This document shows, one piece after another, positions 21,465 to 33,477 of a stretch of 64,000 nt of DNA. Below the pieces are notes generated by a model that saw only the letters and a program-made list of their open reading frames with translations, was not told the origin of the DNA and made no database searches. Made by a program: the position numbers and the translations under genes. How positions within the stretch are numbered: the first letter of the stretch is position 1; every line of letters begins with the position of its first letter. Source of the stretch: Gongronella butleri (Eukaryota > Mucoromycota > Mucoromycetes > Mucorales > Cunninghamellaceae); contig JAIWZP010000001.1 in assembly GCA_025201375.1 (NCBI GenBank), forward strand, positions 186,001-250,000, given 5' to 3'.

Positions 21465-24009
21465 ATGCGTGCCACTCAAGTGCCAATGTCGTGTTCCAAG
21501 CCCTTGACAACGCTCACCGAGGCCCAATTACTGGATGTGCAAGATTTGATTGAGTTTGTCAGCCGCCAGCCGCGCCAGAAGCGCATCCGCAATCGCCGTC
21601 GCCGCAGTCCCTCGGGTGAGCCTCCTCGTCCCATGAATTGCTTCCTGATCTATCGCCGCGAGAAGCAAGAGCAAATTACGGCACTCTGCAAGGGCGCCAA
21701 CCACCGTGACATTTCGAAAATCATTGGTCGCTGGTGGAAGGTCCTTCCCGCTGCGCATCGCTGCCTGTACGAGGAAAAGGCCAAGAATGAAAAGGCGCTT
21801 CATGCCAAAAGGTAAAAAAAAAAAAAAAAGAAAGAAAGAAATAGAAAAAAAATGGCTCAATTTGATTGTTTCTTTCTTGGTTAGATACCCCAATTACCGC
21901 TATGCGCCTCGCCGCAAGCCTGCGTCGTTCAACCCAAAGTCGCGTGATGGGTCGTCCTCCATGGCGACCGACGAAGATGAGACAGAGACGCCTTCTGTTG
22001 ATGAGACGCGTGAAATGAGCCTTGTGGAAGAGGTGCTCGGTCATGATGCCATTGATGCTGCGATTGCTCGTGATGTGCCCTTGAATCCGCAACTCGAGAG
22101 CAATGTGCTGCCGCCGATTCATCCGCGCATCATTGGCCCGCAGTTGCCCATCCAGCTGGAAACCACCGACCTGTTGCCCATCCGTCATGCTCATGCGCAT
22201 TACCTCGACAAGACGCCGGCCGTCCCGCGACTCTTGTCGCCATTGCCGACGTTGGCGGCCATGGACGTTCCTGCGGCGGTTGATTCGACTTGCGACGACA
22301 TGGAAATCAAGATGGAGAGCGTGGACAAGGACATTGGACGCGTGTTGCCGCAAGGTGGCGTTGATGGTGCCGATGACATGGACGTGGACGCGCCGAGCCC
22401 TTTTTTAGATGAGCGCGCGACGCGTTCCTGTCGCATCCTTGACCATCGTCCGGCTCTTGGCAACGACTCGCCCGCCATTTCCACCATTTCCACCATTTCC
22501 ACCATGGCCTTGCCCATGCACCAACAGCTCACGCCCCAAGCGACGCCCTTGCAGGAAATGACGCCTTTGCCCACGCCCACCCAGCAGCCTGCGCCACTCA
22601 TCGCACCCATGCGGCAAGACGACGACTTGCCTTGGCCTGGATCGCCCATTCCATCGCCTTTTATCCACACGTCGCCATCGTCACCCGTGAACCCGCCTTT
22701 GGACTCGCCTGTGAACTTGACCTACATGCCTTCCCCCGCCGCCTCGCCTAGTGGTGACTCGGGCTATGGCTCGGTCGCGCCTTCGCCCAATTCGCTGTTT
22801 ATGGAGTTTCAGGAACCCTTGGAAATGCAAGCCACGCCCCGATTTTCGCCATTAGTCCAGCCCGAGCATGTCAGTCATCTCAGCAACCATGACGACAATG
22901 ACGACAATGATGGCGAAGATGGCGAAGATGGCGAAGACGACGACGAGGACGACGCGGACGACGATGAACAATCGCCGCGCATGGTGCCGAAAATGATCAC
23001 GATTGATCTGAGCAATGCGTCGCGTCGCAATGCGGAACCCATTTTTGAAGGCAAGCCGGAGTCGCCGCGCTTGATCGCGCCATTCTCTGCCAACGCGTCG
23101 CCGTACGTGACGCCATGCAAGACGTTCAAGCCATTGGCGCCGTCGCCCTTGCAAAAAGGCGCTACCATTGCAGCGGCACGCAAGGTGCAGGCGACAACGC
23201 TTGCAACCCCGTCGCCTTTGCAACAATTGGCCGAAAACGCGGTTTCTGCCGAGTTGCCCGCGCACGACGACGCGTATCAAGACTCGCCGGCATCGATCCG
23301 CGTGGCATTCGATGATGCGTCCGCACAAAATTCGCCGGAAACCCAGCCCGACTTTGTCAACATGCCATGGACAGCCACCACGATGCCGCTGTTCCCCAAT
23401 GACGGCCACAACAACAATAGCAACAACAAACAACAACCGTATGGCGATCTCGTGCCGCGTCTCGCCAATGACATCGACGTCGTCCGGCCCTGTTTTGGCT
23501 TTGCTCCGGCCCACTTGCCACTGAAACACGCCAATTCGCCTGTTTCTCCCGATTACGCGTATCAATTGGCTCTGCACGCCGCTTACTTAAACATGCAAAT
23601 GCCCGCCGCTGACACCGTCTCGGCATCCGCATTGGCTGCAAGTGTCACCGCCAGGGCCGTCGAGCGAGCCAAGCAGAACTGGTCGCGTATGGACCCTCTC
23701 GCGGCCATTCAGCCGGCCTACAACTTGCACCAGACGCTGGACGCCCTTGCCACGGTCGATCCAGTCCAGCAGCACCCTAGCCCTTGGATGGACCCCATGG
23801 CGCGCCCTCACGCGTGCTACTGCGGCGGCATACCCATGGTCAACCCCGATTTGCCCTTTTTCAACCCGCCTCCCACCACCGAGGACGGCAACTTGCCCGC
23901 GAGCCCGCCTCAACTCCTCCCTTGGTGGGCATCGCCACCCTTTTCGCCGGCCGTCGCCAATCCCGCCACGGCGCGAAACATCCCAAACAACGACGTTTCA
24001 AAGCATTAA
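21465..24009 (+). CDS. HMG-box transcription factor (mating-type/Ste11 class)
   Basis: Two exons (21465-21811, 21885-24009) give about 823 residues. The HMG box spans about 53-130: PPRPMNCFLIYRREKQEQI, ISKIIGRWWKVLPAAHR and YEEKAKNEK. It ends in YPNYRYAPRRK, the basic extension typical of sequence-specific MATA/Ste11 HMG boxes. The intron cuts between the third helix and that extension, in phase 2. The remaining ~690 residues are low-complexity: Pro/Thr repeats, an acidic DDNDGEDGEDGEDDDEDD run, poly-Asn/Gln and many SP sites, compatible with a phosphorylated activation domain. It should act in the nucleus. Fungi carry many such genes and the neighbours are not those of a known sex locus, so a mating-type role is not claimed. 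Confidence 0.88.
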
Positions 24010-24539
24010 GCTTTAAACATTGCCTTTTTGTTCTATTCTTTTACTTTTTTTTCTGCGCTCTTTTTTCTTTTTTTTATTTCCTCTTGTACAATTTCTCTTG
24101 TCCAACAGCTTTTGAAATCCTAATCTCTTTGATTCATGCATTGTAAAATAATAGCGCCTACTTTTGGGTGCTCTTTTTTTGTTTAAATAAAAAAAATTCG
24201 TCACGTTTTCGCTCCTCCATGATACTCTTGGTTCAATTGCTTTACGGCGAAAACGCTTGTAGTTCATTTTCAACAGAGTTTGAGGTCATGGCAAGTGCCA
24301 GTCATAATGCATGACTACTTTTTAACTTTTCCTTGCCTGTTTTCTCGTCATTTTGATGATCGGATGTTCATCAAATTTGCTTCATGTAGCTTGAGAATCT
24401 GTTGGTTTCGCACGCTGTTCATTAAAACCCAAGGGGCAACCAAGCGGTGTGGCAAAAAAAAAAAACACAATGTGGAGTTTTTTATGCCATTTCGTTGCTT
24501 GTAGAAAAAGTCACCATCACAAGAGACAATGTTGCTTAG
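24010..24539. other. Intergenic region after HMG-box gene
   Basis: This is an AT-rich 3' flank with two AATAAA-like signals in the first 200 bases. No gene was recognised. Confidence 0.4.
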
Positions 24540-25275
24540 GATCGACGATTCCATGCTTTCTCGTTCGAATGAGTCCACTCTCGCGACTTGGCGACCACTG
24601 GATGGCACGCAATCACGATTTGAAAAAATCATCGATTTTCCTGGAGGTACAGTCGACCCGCGGAAAATCGTGAAATTTAAGTCCTCAGATCGCCACGCCA
24701 TGCACATCATTATGTGAACACCGTACATTTACCGGCAGAAATGCAGTAAAAACAGACGAGTCCATTGGCTGGGTTCCACGTAAAATGAAATTAACGCTTT
24801 ATTTTCGTCTCAAGGTGAACTCGACGAAAAGTGCCTGTGTTTCCGTGAAACACACACCATCAGAAAGAGCTTGGCGCGCAGCGTACGTGGCTATTAGTGA
24901 TCCGTGAAAAAAGTGATTTTTTGGCCCTTTTGGCGCGGTCCCAAGGTCATATATAGTTTTCGACGCGTGAAAAACCGCGTCAAGCGTCTAGTTCCGTGCG
25001 CCTGTTTCTAGTCAAATCCATGCCTCTGGCATGTCACTTGCTAGTGGACGCGTCAGTGCGGCTCTAGGGTCGCGTTCTTCCTGTGCAATTTGCACTTGAT
25101 ATTTTATCTAAAATTTACTCGTTGTTCGCCAGCCAGTAAGTGGACTGCCCCCATTTTTTCGCGATTCCCTGGTTTTATCAAGCAAGTCTTCTTGTGTGGA
25201 AGTTTGGGCCAATTCGCGAGACTCAAATTTTCGATTTTCGATTTGGAGCTCGAAATGGCTAAAATCTGATTTTGC
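24540..25275 (+). repeat. Dispersed repeat A, copy 1
   Basis: This copy aligns along its whole length with 59070-59805 and, more loosely, with 45805-46600. Shared landmarks in order are CGTTCGAATGAG, CCACTGGATG, GGTACAGTCGA or GGGGTGCAGTCGA, CCATTGGCTGGGTT, ACCATCAGAAAGA, TTTTCGACGCGTGA, CTTGCTAGTGGA, TTATCTAAAATTTA and TTTTGGAGCT-type blocks. Divergence is high and no open frame is shared, so it is probably an old non-coding element or a decayed transposon fragment. Confidence 0.8.
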
Positions 25276-26383
25276 ACATGGGGTGCCACAATGAGCCTTT
25301 GGCTGCTTGCAAACCGCGCCCTCGTCGATTTTCTCGTATGCTAGTTTCGTTTAGACGCGTTTTAAAGAACCGTGTTGCCACGTACGATGGCGCACATATT
25401 GAGTTGGATCCAAAAAATCGGTCGCATAGCCTATGACGCCTCTTTTGAACCATTTCTCCAAGGGCGCTTCATGACTATTGCTGTTTGCAAGTGCTAGCGG
25501 CACGCTCAGGCCGAGTTTTATGTTTGTAGCGCGTCATGGCTTCAAGAAAATGGAGATACAAGGCTTGATTTTGCCTTTTTTCGCGGCCAGGATCGCCACT
25601 GGCCGGCACGATGGCTCCCCGGTGTCATTGACAACACTTTTCATGCACCCGAGGAAGCAAGACAAGGGTCATGAAAATGGAGAAGTCCTGTTGCACGGTG
25701 TCCCAATGAATAACGCGTGTTTTTGGTGATACATGTTCCATGCACCGGACCGCGCTCGTTTATGCTTTCGGACCCCTGGCATCTATTCCGATGCTATGAT
25801 GCTTTACCAAATGCGGCAGGCAACATTGATCACAGCGACGCGTACCACTTTTCGGCTGCATGGTCACGTCAATTGCGCTTGGTTTGAGCAAAATCAGCAT
25901 GAACGCCTCCTTTTTGTCGTCAATTAACACACAGAAAAATAAAAACGGCGCGCCTCAAGACGCCAGATAGGGAGGAATGCGAGGATCGGCGCCAATTGCC
26001 TTTGTTTGCAGATGCAAGGTGACGCCAACCTCGTGACGCAAAGAAAATGGGATGGAACAAGGCAGTGAAACACCCCCCGGACTGCGCGCGCCACGGTGAG
26101 AAAATAAAAAAGTGGTCAATGACGGCTGCGTAGCAACGGAATGGGACCAGGGGCGGGGACTCGTGCTGCATGGGGGAGGAGGAAGCCACACATTTCCCTT
26201 CTCGCCCGCTCGGTCTTTAAAAGGGGCGTGGAAAAAAAAAGGTCGGCGCCGATTGGATTCTGTCCTCTTCTTTTTCATTGTTTACACCTGAATACCTGTC
26301 ACTTTTTCCCTTGGCCTTATCTGTTTGCGCCCCTTTGTTGTAGCTTTTATTATTTAACTTGTAGATCTCGCTCTTTACATCCT
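25276..26383. other. Intergenic region, no gene recognised
   Basis: Open frames here are short and low in conservation. The last 200 bases form the T-rich promoter and leader of the following gene. Confidence 0.4.
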
Positions 26384-26625
26384 ATGCATACCCTTCCACA
26401 CCCTGCTGGCACCGAAGACTACGAGCTCGTGCCTTTCCAATTCACCGAGGAGCGTAAGTTTTGGGACAAAAAAAAAGAAAAAAAAGGTGGCAAAGCAAGG
26501 GGTACCATTGTAAAATAAAAAAAAAAGCAGCGCGGCTGCAATGGTTTCCTGCGCTAAGCTGTGCATCTGCATGGCAACGGGGGACGTGGCGAATGGATCA
26601 TCTCGAGGATGGCGCGTCCAATTGA

Positions 26626-26661
<36 letters not shown>

Positions 26662-27418
26662 GTTTCATCAGTTTCTTCGAAAAACGTGTTTGTGCGTCTT
26701 CCCGAGCCGTTTTCTCCGCTGGAGAGGATGCTGTTGCAAGCGTCTGGCAATCTGCAACGTCTTGTGTCTGCGTATTACAATGTGCCCAGCCGCGTGGAGA
26801 TCATTTACAATGATGTGGTCAGCACCAATGGCACGTCGGCCGCCGTGGATCGCCAATATAATCGCAAGACTCGGATATATTTTGCCGACAAGATGGTCAT
26901 TGAGGCCGACTCGATCCTGTACGTCAAGGACCCCACCGTGCTGGAACTCATTGAGAAGCATAAGTACGGCTTGGGTCAAATCTTTGGGTAAGGATGGGCG
27001 TGCGCGTGGTCGCGAGCCCTTGATCGCGTCGCGTTGGCGCGTGACAACTGAATTGAGGTTGCACACCGGGTTTGCCGCTGGATTGCGTGGGGCTGGCTAG
27101 GTTCTGGGCCTCTTTTTATGTCATGCGCATGAAAAAAAAGAAAAAAAAAGACAAAAACGACAAAAAAACGACAATGGCTTACCTTTTTCCCATTTTGATT
27201 CGCCTAGACACACAAAGCGGTCGCCTGATTTCATGCTGTTGGCCGTGGGCCGCCACGGCACGCAGCCCGGGTCCAGCTTTTGGCGCGATTACAGCCTCAG
27301 GATACCCGATGTCTTGGATTGCTTCATCCGTGAGACGTTTATTGCGGGCCTGTTTGACGCGTCGTTTGAGGCTGATCCGGCCGACACACAGGGCAAGATC
27401 TGGGTCAATTACCAATGA
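26384..27418 (+). CDS. Protein with a chorismate-lyase-like fold (tentative)
   Basis: Three exons (26384-26453, 26672-26987, 27208-27418; introns 218 and 220 bp) give about 198 residues. The core LSPxERMLL-like segment PFSPLERMLLQASGNLQRLV, then SAYYNVPSRVEIIYNDV and a strand-rich second half ending in LLDCFIRETF-like helix, resembles the UbiC/DUF98 chorismate lyase-like fold found in many fungi as uncharacterised proteins. There is no signal peptide or membrane span. In bacteria the fold releases pyruvate from chorismate. I cannot confirm the catalytic residues, so function stays open. The first intron contains a poly-T run of about 27. Confidence 0.7.
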
Positions 27419-27862
27419 AAAAAAGGAACGCGCTTTTTGCCAATTGCATTTTTTTTTTATCAAAATCTCTTTGTTTTACATGTGCCCTTTGTCCCTTTTT
27501 TTTTTTTTTTCCCCGTGATCAATAAAGCATTCCCCCCTCTCTCTCCCCTTTTTTTTAAAATTTGAGCTGACCACAACGCACCATGAGAAATGGAGCCAAT
27601 TGAAACGAAAAAAAGAAAAAAAAAAAGTCAGATCCGCCAAATGTGTCGCAGAACAGTGACAGGACAGTGACAGATGATCATGTGATTGGTCGCAGCCAAT
27701 TGCCCCTTTCCAAATTGGCGAAGAAGGTGCTGGAAAGACAAGGGAAAAGGCGCTTCTAGAAATTTTGTTTTGGTATTTATAAAAAAAGATGGCTGTTCGC
27801 CCTTTTTTTTGTTTTCTTTTTTCTTCTTCCCTTTGCTCTTTTGCAACAATCCATTATTCACC
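27419..27862. other. HSP90 upstream region
   Basis: This gap between the chorismate-lyase-like gene and HSP90 has poly-T and AATAAA near 27520 on the left and the HSP90 promoter elements on the right. Confidence 0.6.
27752..27784 (+). promoter_or_regulatory. Heat-shock element and TATA box of HSP90
   Basis: TTCTAGAA at 27754-27761, extended by a weaker third unit (TTT), fits the nTTCnnGAAn heat-shock element bound by Hsf1. A TTTATAAA TATA-like box follows at about 27776-27784, roughly 80 bases before the ATG. Spacing and order suit a heat-inducible promoter. Confidence 0.65.
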
Positions 27863-29358
27863 ATGCCTGAAGCCGAAACCTTCTCTTTCCAAGCCGAGAT
27901 CTCTCAGTTGATGAGCTTGATCATCAACACCTTCTACTCCAACAAGGTAAGTCCCCTGCTTTTTGCCGTGATTTGATGAATCGAGCGAGAGAAAAAAAAA
28001 AAAGCGAGAGACGCGCTGCCTGGGCAGGGTGACGTGGCGACAGCAGGTCACACACGCACAAAACAGGTGCATAGGCATCGCTGACTGTCGTGGATGGGCC
28101 TCTTGTCGTGAATTTTTTTTTTTGGGGGGCTCGTTGGGCTCGTTGGGCTCGTTGGGCTCCATTGGGCTTTTTTGGGGTGTGCGCTTTGCCCGTGTTGCGC
28201 TTGCGTGTCTTTTTTTTTTTTTTTTTGATGGGCCTGCTAGAAAAAAGGCTGACATTGACATTTTTTTCTTTTCTTTTTTTCTAGGAAATCTTCTTGCGTG
28301 AGTTGATCTCCAACTGTTCGGATGCCTTGGACAAGATCCGCTACCAGTCGTTGACGGACCCCTCGGTGTTGGACTCTGAGAAGACGCTGTCCATCCGCAT
28401 CACGCCTGATCGCGAGCACAACATCTTGTCGATCCGTGACTATGGTATTGGTATGACCAAGGCTGATTTGGTCAACAACTTGGGTACCATTGCCAAGTCT
28501 GGCACCAAGGCCTTCATGGAGGCTCTGTCGTCGGGCGCTGACATCTCCATGATTGGTCAATTCGGTGTCGGTTTCTACTCTGCCTACTTGGTCGCCGACA
28601 AGGTCCAGGTCATCACCAAGCACAATGATGATGAGCAATACATCTGGGAGTCCTCTGCCGGTGGCTCCTTCACCATCACCCGCGACGACGTCAACCCCCC
28701 TCTTGGCCGCGGTACCGAGATGCGCCTGTTCCTCAAGGAAGACCAGGTAAAAAAAAAAGAAAAGAAAGAAAATGCGCCAACAATCGCAAAAAAAAAAAAA
28801 ATGCGAGGCGTGTGCAGACACCATTGCCAAGCCCACTTTTTTTTCTTGCGATGAATTCAAAGCCCGCTGACTCACACTGTTTTTTTTTATCATTGATTTC
28901 AGGTTGAATACCTCGAGGAGAAGCGCATCAAGGACATTGTCAAGAAGCACTCCGAGTTCATCTCTTACCCCATTGAGCTGACCGTCGAGAAGGAGGTCGA
29001 TGTCGAGGTCTCTGACGACGAAAAGGAGGAGGAAGTCAGCGAGGACAAGCCCAAGATTGAGGAAGTCGAAGATGAGGACGACAAGAAGGAGACCAAGAAG
29101 AAGACCATCAAGGAAAAGGTCACCGAGCACGAGGAGTTGAACAAGACCAAGCCCCTCTGGACGCGCAACCCCGAGGACATCAAGCAAGACGAGTATGCCA
29201 ACTTTTACAAGACGTTGACCAATGATTGGGAAGACCACTTGGCCGTCAAGCACTTCTCCGTCGAGGGTCAGCTCGAATTCCGCGCCATCCTGTTTGTGCC
29301 CAAGCGTGCTCCCTTTGATCTGTTCGAGGGCAAGAAGAAGCGCAACAACATCAAGCTG

Positions 29359-29391
<33 letters not shown>

Positions 29392-29594
29392 GAGGAATTG
29401 ATCCCCGAATGGCTCGGCTTCATCAAGGGTGTGGTCGATTCCGAGGACTTGCCCCTCAACATCTCGCGTGAGATGCTCCAGCAGAACAAGATTCTCAAGG
29501 TCATCCGCAAGAACCTGGTCAAGAAGTGTCTCGAGCTCTTTGCCGAGATTGCCGAGGACAAGGAGAACTTTGACAAGTTCTACGAGGCCTTCTC

Positions 29595-29625
<31 letters not shown>

Positions 29626-30450
29626 GCCCAGAACCGTGGCAAGCTCGCCGATCTCCTCCGCTACTACTCGACCAAGTCTGGCGACGAATTGACCTCCCTC
29701 AAGGACTATGTCACCCGCATGCCCGAGAAGCAAAAGAACATCTACTACATCACTGGCGAATCGCGCGCCGCCGTCGAGAACTCGCCCTTCTTGGAAGGCT
29801 TCAAGAAGCGCGGCATTGAGGTGCTGTTGATGACCGACCCCATTGACGAGTATGCCACTACCCAGCTCAAGGAGTACGACGACAAGAAGCTCGTGTGCAT
29901 CACCAAGGAAGGTGTCGAGATCGAGGAAGATGAAGACGAGAAGAAGGCCCGCGAGGAGGAGGAGAAGAAGTACGAAGAGCTCTGCAAGGTCGTCAAGGAG
30001 ATCCTCGGCGACAAGGTGGAGAAGGTCGTTGTCTCCAACAAGCTGACCGACTCGCCCTGCGTCTTGACCACTGGCCAATTTGGCTGGTCCGCCAACATGG
30101 AGCGCATCATGAAGGCCCAGGCCCTCCGCGACAACTCCATGTCCGCTTACATGGCCTCCAAGAAGACCCTCGAGCTCAACCCCAGCCACCCCATTGTCAA
30201 GGCCCTCGAAGCCAAGGTCTCTGCTGACTCCTCCGACCGCACGGTCAAGGACCTCACCACCCTCCTCTTTGAGACCTCCCTCTTGACCTCGGGCTTCTCC
30301 CTTGAGGACCCCTCCGACTTTGCCAAGCGCATCAACCGCATGATCGCCCTCGGCCTCTCCATTGACGAGGACGATGTCGTCGAGGACGCTGCCCAGGAGG
30401 CCCCCATTGAGGAAGTCGCCGAGGCCTCCAAGATGGAGGAAGTTGATTAG
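27863..30450 (+). CDS. hsp90: Heat shock protein 90, cytosolic
   Basis: Three exons (27863-27946, 28285-28746, 28903-30450) give 697 residues. The N-terminal GHKL ATPase shows [39 protein letters not shown], the G1 box [11 protein letters not shown] and [18 protein letters not shown] Glu/Lys-rich linker follows (about 215-265). The middle domain has KPLWTRNP and [11 protein letters not shown] with the conserved Arg. The C-terminus ends in MEEVD, the docking site for TPR cochaperones and the mark of the cytosolic form. A Cys sits in the ATP lid helix where Ala or Ser is usual. The two introns fall early in the gene. The protein is an ATP-driven chaperone for kinases, receptors and transcription factors. 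Its heat induction is supported by the upstream HSE. Confidence 0.97.
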
Positions 30451-30809
30451 ATTCCCCTTTTCCCCCCAACCTCTTTCGCTTCTTTCCCCATGCATCCTCC
30501 ACTCTCATTTTTGATGAAACAAACAAAAAAAAAAATGAGGCACAATCCATTGGCCTCTTTGTTGAAATTCTGTAGTTAGTTCATAGCAAATAAAAAAAAA
30601 TTCTTGACTTGCTTTTTCAATCTGACGCGCTGGGAAGAAAAAAAGAAGAAAACAGGCATTGGCCACGTTCAAAGCCCGCTACACCCTAAAAATAAAAATG
30701 GCGCGCGCGCACGCGCCTCTGCACTCCTCTTTTTCTTTTCTTTTCTTTTCTTTTTGCTTTACGTACATTTTTTCTCTTTTTTTTCTCTTTTCTCTTGCTT
30801 CTTTCTATC
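30451..30809. other. Intergenic region, HSP90 to chitinase
   Basis: This region has an AATAAA near 30588 for HSP90, then a short promoter with a TTTTCTTTTC pyrimidine run leading into the chitinase gene. No gene was seen. Confidence 0.5.
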
Positions 30810-32338
30810 ATGGCTGCCCCTCCACCACCTGTTGTGAATGGCCTCGTTTCTGCGGGCTACTTTGTCAACTGGTAGGTGCTTGCTTAAAAAAAAAAAGGCG
30901 TCGGACTGACGAGGAACGTCCTTTTTTTCTTTTCTTTTTCTTGGCAACAGGGGTATTTATGCGCGCAACTACAACGTCATTGATCTTGCACAAAAGGCAG
31001 ACTGTCTGACGCACATCCTGTACGCGTTTGCCAACTTGGAGCCCAGTGGAAACGTGGTTCTCGGGGTAAAACGAGGCCTTTTTAGCGTCTTGGCGTCCAT
31101 TTTTTTGGCAACTCACGAGCTTGTGTTGTGTGACATACATTTAGGACGTGTGGGCCGACAAGGACAAGCACTTTGATCCTAGTAAGCATGACGCTGTGCG
31201 CTTGAAAAAAAAAGGGGGGAGGGCATTGACGCTCATTTTTATCTTTTAAACAGACCAAACAGTGGATGGCAAGGGAGATCCATGGGGCGACAATGACGCG
31301 AGCAATCTGTTTGGCAATTTGAAGCAGTTGTACTTGTTAAAGCAGCGGCATCGGCATCTCAAGGTGTCGCTCAGCATTGGCGGATGGACATGGTCCACCA
31401 ATTTCGGCGCCGTGACCGCCGACCCACAAAAACGGGCCGTCTTTGTTCAATCGGCCATCAAGATGCTGGCTGATCATGGATTTGATGGCATTGGTGAGTG
31501 GAGACTGGGTGGTGGGGGAAACTCATGATGAGTTTGGCTCAATTGACACGCCGTTTTTACAAAAAAATTAGACATTGACTGGGAATACCCGAAAAACGAG
31601 CAGGAAGCGCTTGCTTACGTACATCTTTTGTACGAGGTACGTGTCGCGCTCGACCAGTATCAGCAATCGCTTGGGCAGACGGGCGAGCCCCGCCTGACGC
31701 TATCGGTGGCCGTACCATGTGGGGCGCAGCAATATCGCCTTTTGCGCCTGCGCGACATGGCGGCCTACGTGGATATATTTTTTCTCATGACGTACGACTT
31801 TGCAGGCAGCTGGGATGCGCAGACGGGGCACCAATCGGCGCTGTATGGCGGTACATTGAATGTGCATCAGGCCGTGAGCGATTACATCCAAGCCGGCGTG
31901 CCCAGCCACAAGCTTGTCATGGGCATGCCCGCGTACGGCCGCGCGTTCTCCAACACACAAGGCCCGGGTGCCCCGTTCCAGGGCGTGCCGCAGGGCTCGT
32001 GGGAAGAGGGCCAATTCGACTACAAGGCGCTGCCAAGACCGGGCGCCCAAGAGCAAAACGACGCGCAAGCCGTGTGCTCGTGGTCCTACGACCCCCAGCA
32101 GCGCGAATTCGTCACGTACGATTCGCCCGTCGTCGTCCAGGCCAAATGCGACTATATCCAGCGAGCACAGCTCGGTGGCGCCATGTTTTGGGAATTGTCT
32201 GCGGATCATCCGCGCCACCACCCGCGCAGCCTCGTCCAAACCGTCGCCAATGCCTTCCGCGGCAGGCTCGACACCATGCCAAACCACCTCGCCTATCCTT
32301 CCAGCCAATACGGAAACATGCGCAATGCCATGCAGTGA
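30810..32338 (+). CDS. GH18 chitinase, no signal peptide
   Basis: Five exons (30810-30871, 30951-31065, 31145-31181, 31254-31493, 31572-32338) give about 406 residues, one GH18 barrel. The first strand reads SAGYFVNWGIYARNYNV, then LTHILYAFAN, the SIGGW strand (VSLSIGGWTWS) and the catalytic DGIDIDWEYP at 149-158 with the full DxxDxDxE motif (E156 as proton donor). The MTYDFAG motif and the late YGRAF and W-rich strands (FWELSADHP) complete the site. The N-terminus is Pro-rich and not a signal peptide, so the enzyme is probably cytoplasmic or secreted by another route. There is no chitin-binding domain. It should cleave beta-1,4 GlcNAc polymers in cell-wall turnover. Confidence 0.94.
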
Positions 32339-32489
32339 AACCAATTGTTTTTTTTTTTGTTTTTGAACGTGACTCCCCCCCCCTTCACTAGATTTTTTTT
32401 TGTTCTCATTGTAATTTTCCTCCCTACTGTATAAATGACATTGTAGTCTGTTTTGACTCGCGCCAACCCTCTTTTAACTCACAATTTAA
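32339..32489. other. 3' flank of chitinase gene
   Basis: This is a T-rich tail with no further gene. Confidence 0.4.
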
Positions 32490-33320
32490 AAGAACAAATG
32501 CTTAAAATGCAAAATCTCGCAAATTTGATCCTTTTCTTCGTCGTAGTGCTCCGCCATGATAGTCAAAATAGCAGAAAATGATGCGGTCCAGCTGCATGGT
32601 AAGTTTCAGGGCACATTGCATTGTAAGAATGCGATCAAATCGTACTTTGTAAAACAAGAGGTTTTGTGAATGCCATTTTAGCGGGGACTTTTTCAAACCC
32701 ATTGAAATTTTGCCATATCCGTGTGCATTGGCATCCATGTTCATGAGGCTGATCGATTTCGTTTCGGTGGCGCGTCTCAATGGCGAGCAATCGCGCATAA
32801 TCATGACTTTCAGAGAAAGTCCATTATCTCGACGCTCCGCTAATCAATCTGCCCAAGACTTTGTCAAACGAACCGGGTCGCCTTGTTCATAAATTTTGCT
32901 GCTTGCATTGAGTTCTACCAATGCCATCATCTCGAGAAAAAGCGAGATTTTAAGAAAAAGAGTGACAGCACAAGGAAGATCGCCATTGAGACGCGTCACC
33001 GAAACGAAATCAATCAGCCTCACGAACATGAATGCCAATGCACGCGGGCATGGCAAAATGTCATTAGGGTCTGAAAGAAACCTCGCTGAAATGCCCATTT
33101 TAAGAGTTCACTCCTTGACAATACGCGATCAGACCGCAATTGTAAATAGTCTATAGCCCCCTAAAAGTTGCCTCCACTGCTGGCCCACGTCCATGCACGC
33201 CATCACAGCTCTCAAGCTCCCTTGTATACTGGATGAATGATCTTCGGCTATACAAAAGCATTTTTTTAACGCGCAATCAGCTTACTTTTCAAGACATTTT
33301 AACCTGTCGTAGAGCTTTAC
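32490..33320 (+). repeat. Dispersed repeat B, copy 1
   Basis: This aligns in the same orientation with 35350-36150. Shared blocks include TTGATCCTTTTCTTC, GTCCAGCTGCA, TTGTGAATGCCATTTTAGCG, GGGACTTTTT, CGTCTCAATGGCGAGCAATC, TTATCTCGAC and CATCTCGAGAA. The two copies lie about 2.86 kb apart and flank the DUF4436 gene. No long frame is shared, so I treat the element as non-coding. Confidence 0.88.
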
Positions 33321-33477
33321 GTTTTAAATCAAAAGCAATGGCAGGCCATCTGCTTCATTCGTGCAATTTCGCTAGAGGCAATGGATGTAAAACAAATCGA
33401 GTTTTTTAACTATTAAAATGTATTTTTATTGATTGATAAATGCAAATGAGAGATAGAAGGGGGTTGGAAAAAGAGAT

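Noticed and set aside
21465..24009. Sex (mating-type) locus
   Set aside because: The HMG box is of the right class, but the triose phosphate transporter and RNA helicase neighbours known from Mucorales are absent, and fungi have many such HMG genes.
28237..30495. A 752-codon open frame antisense to HSP90
   Set aside because: It is a shadow of strongly biased HSP90 codon use (few codons giving stops on the other strand), crosses the HSP90 introns and is Leu/Val/Gly-rich with no domain.
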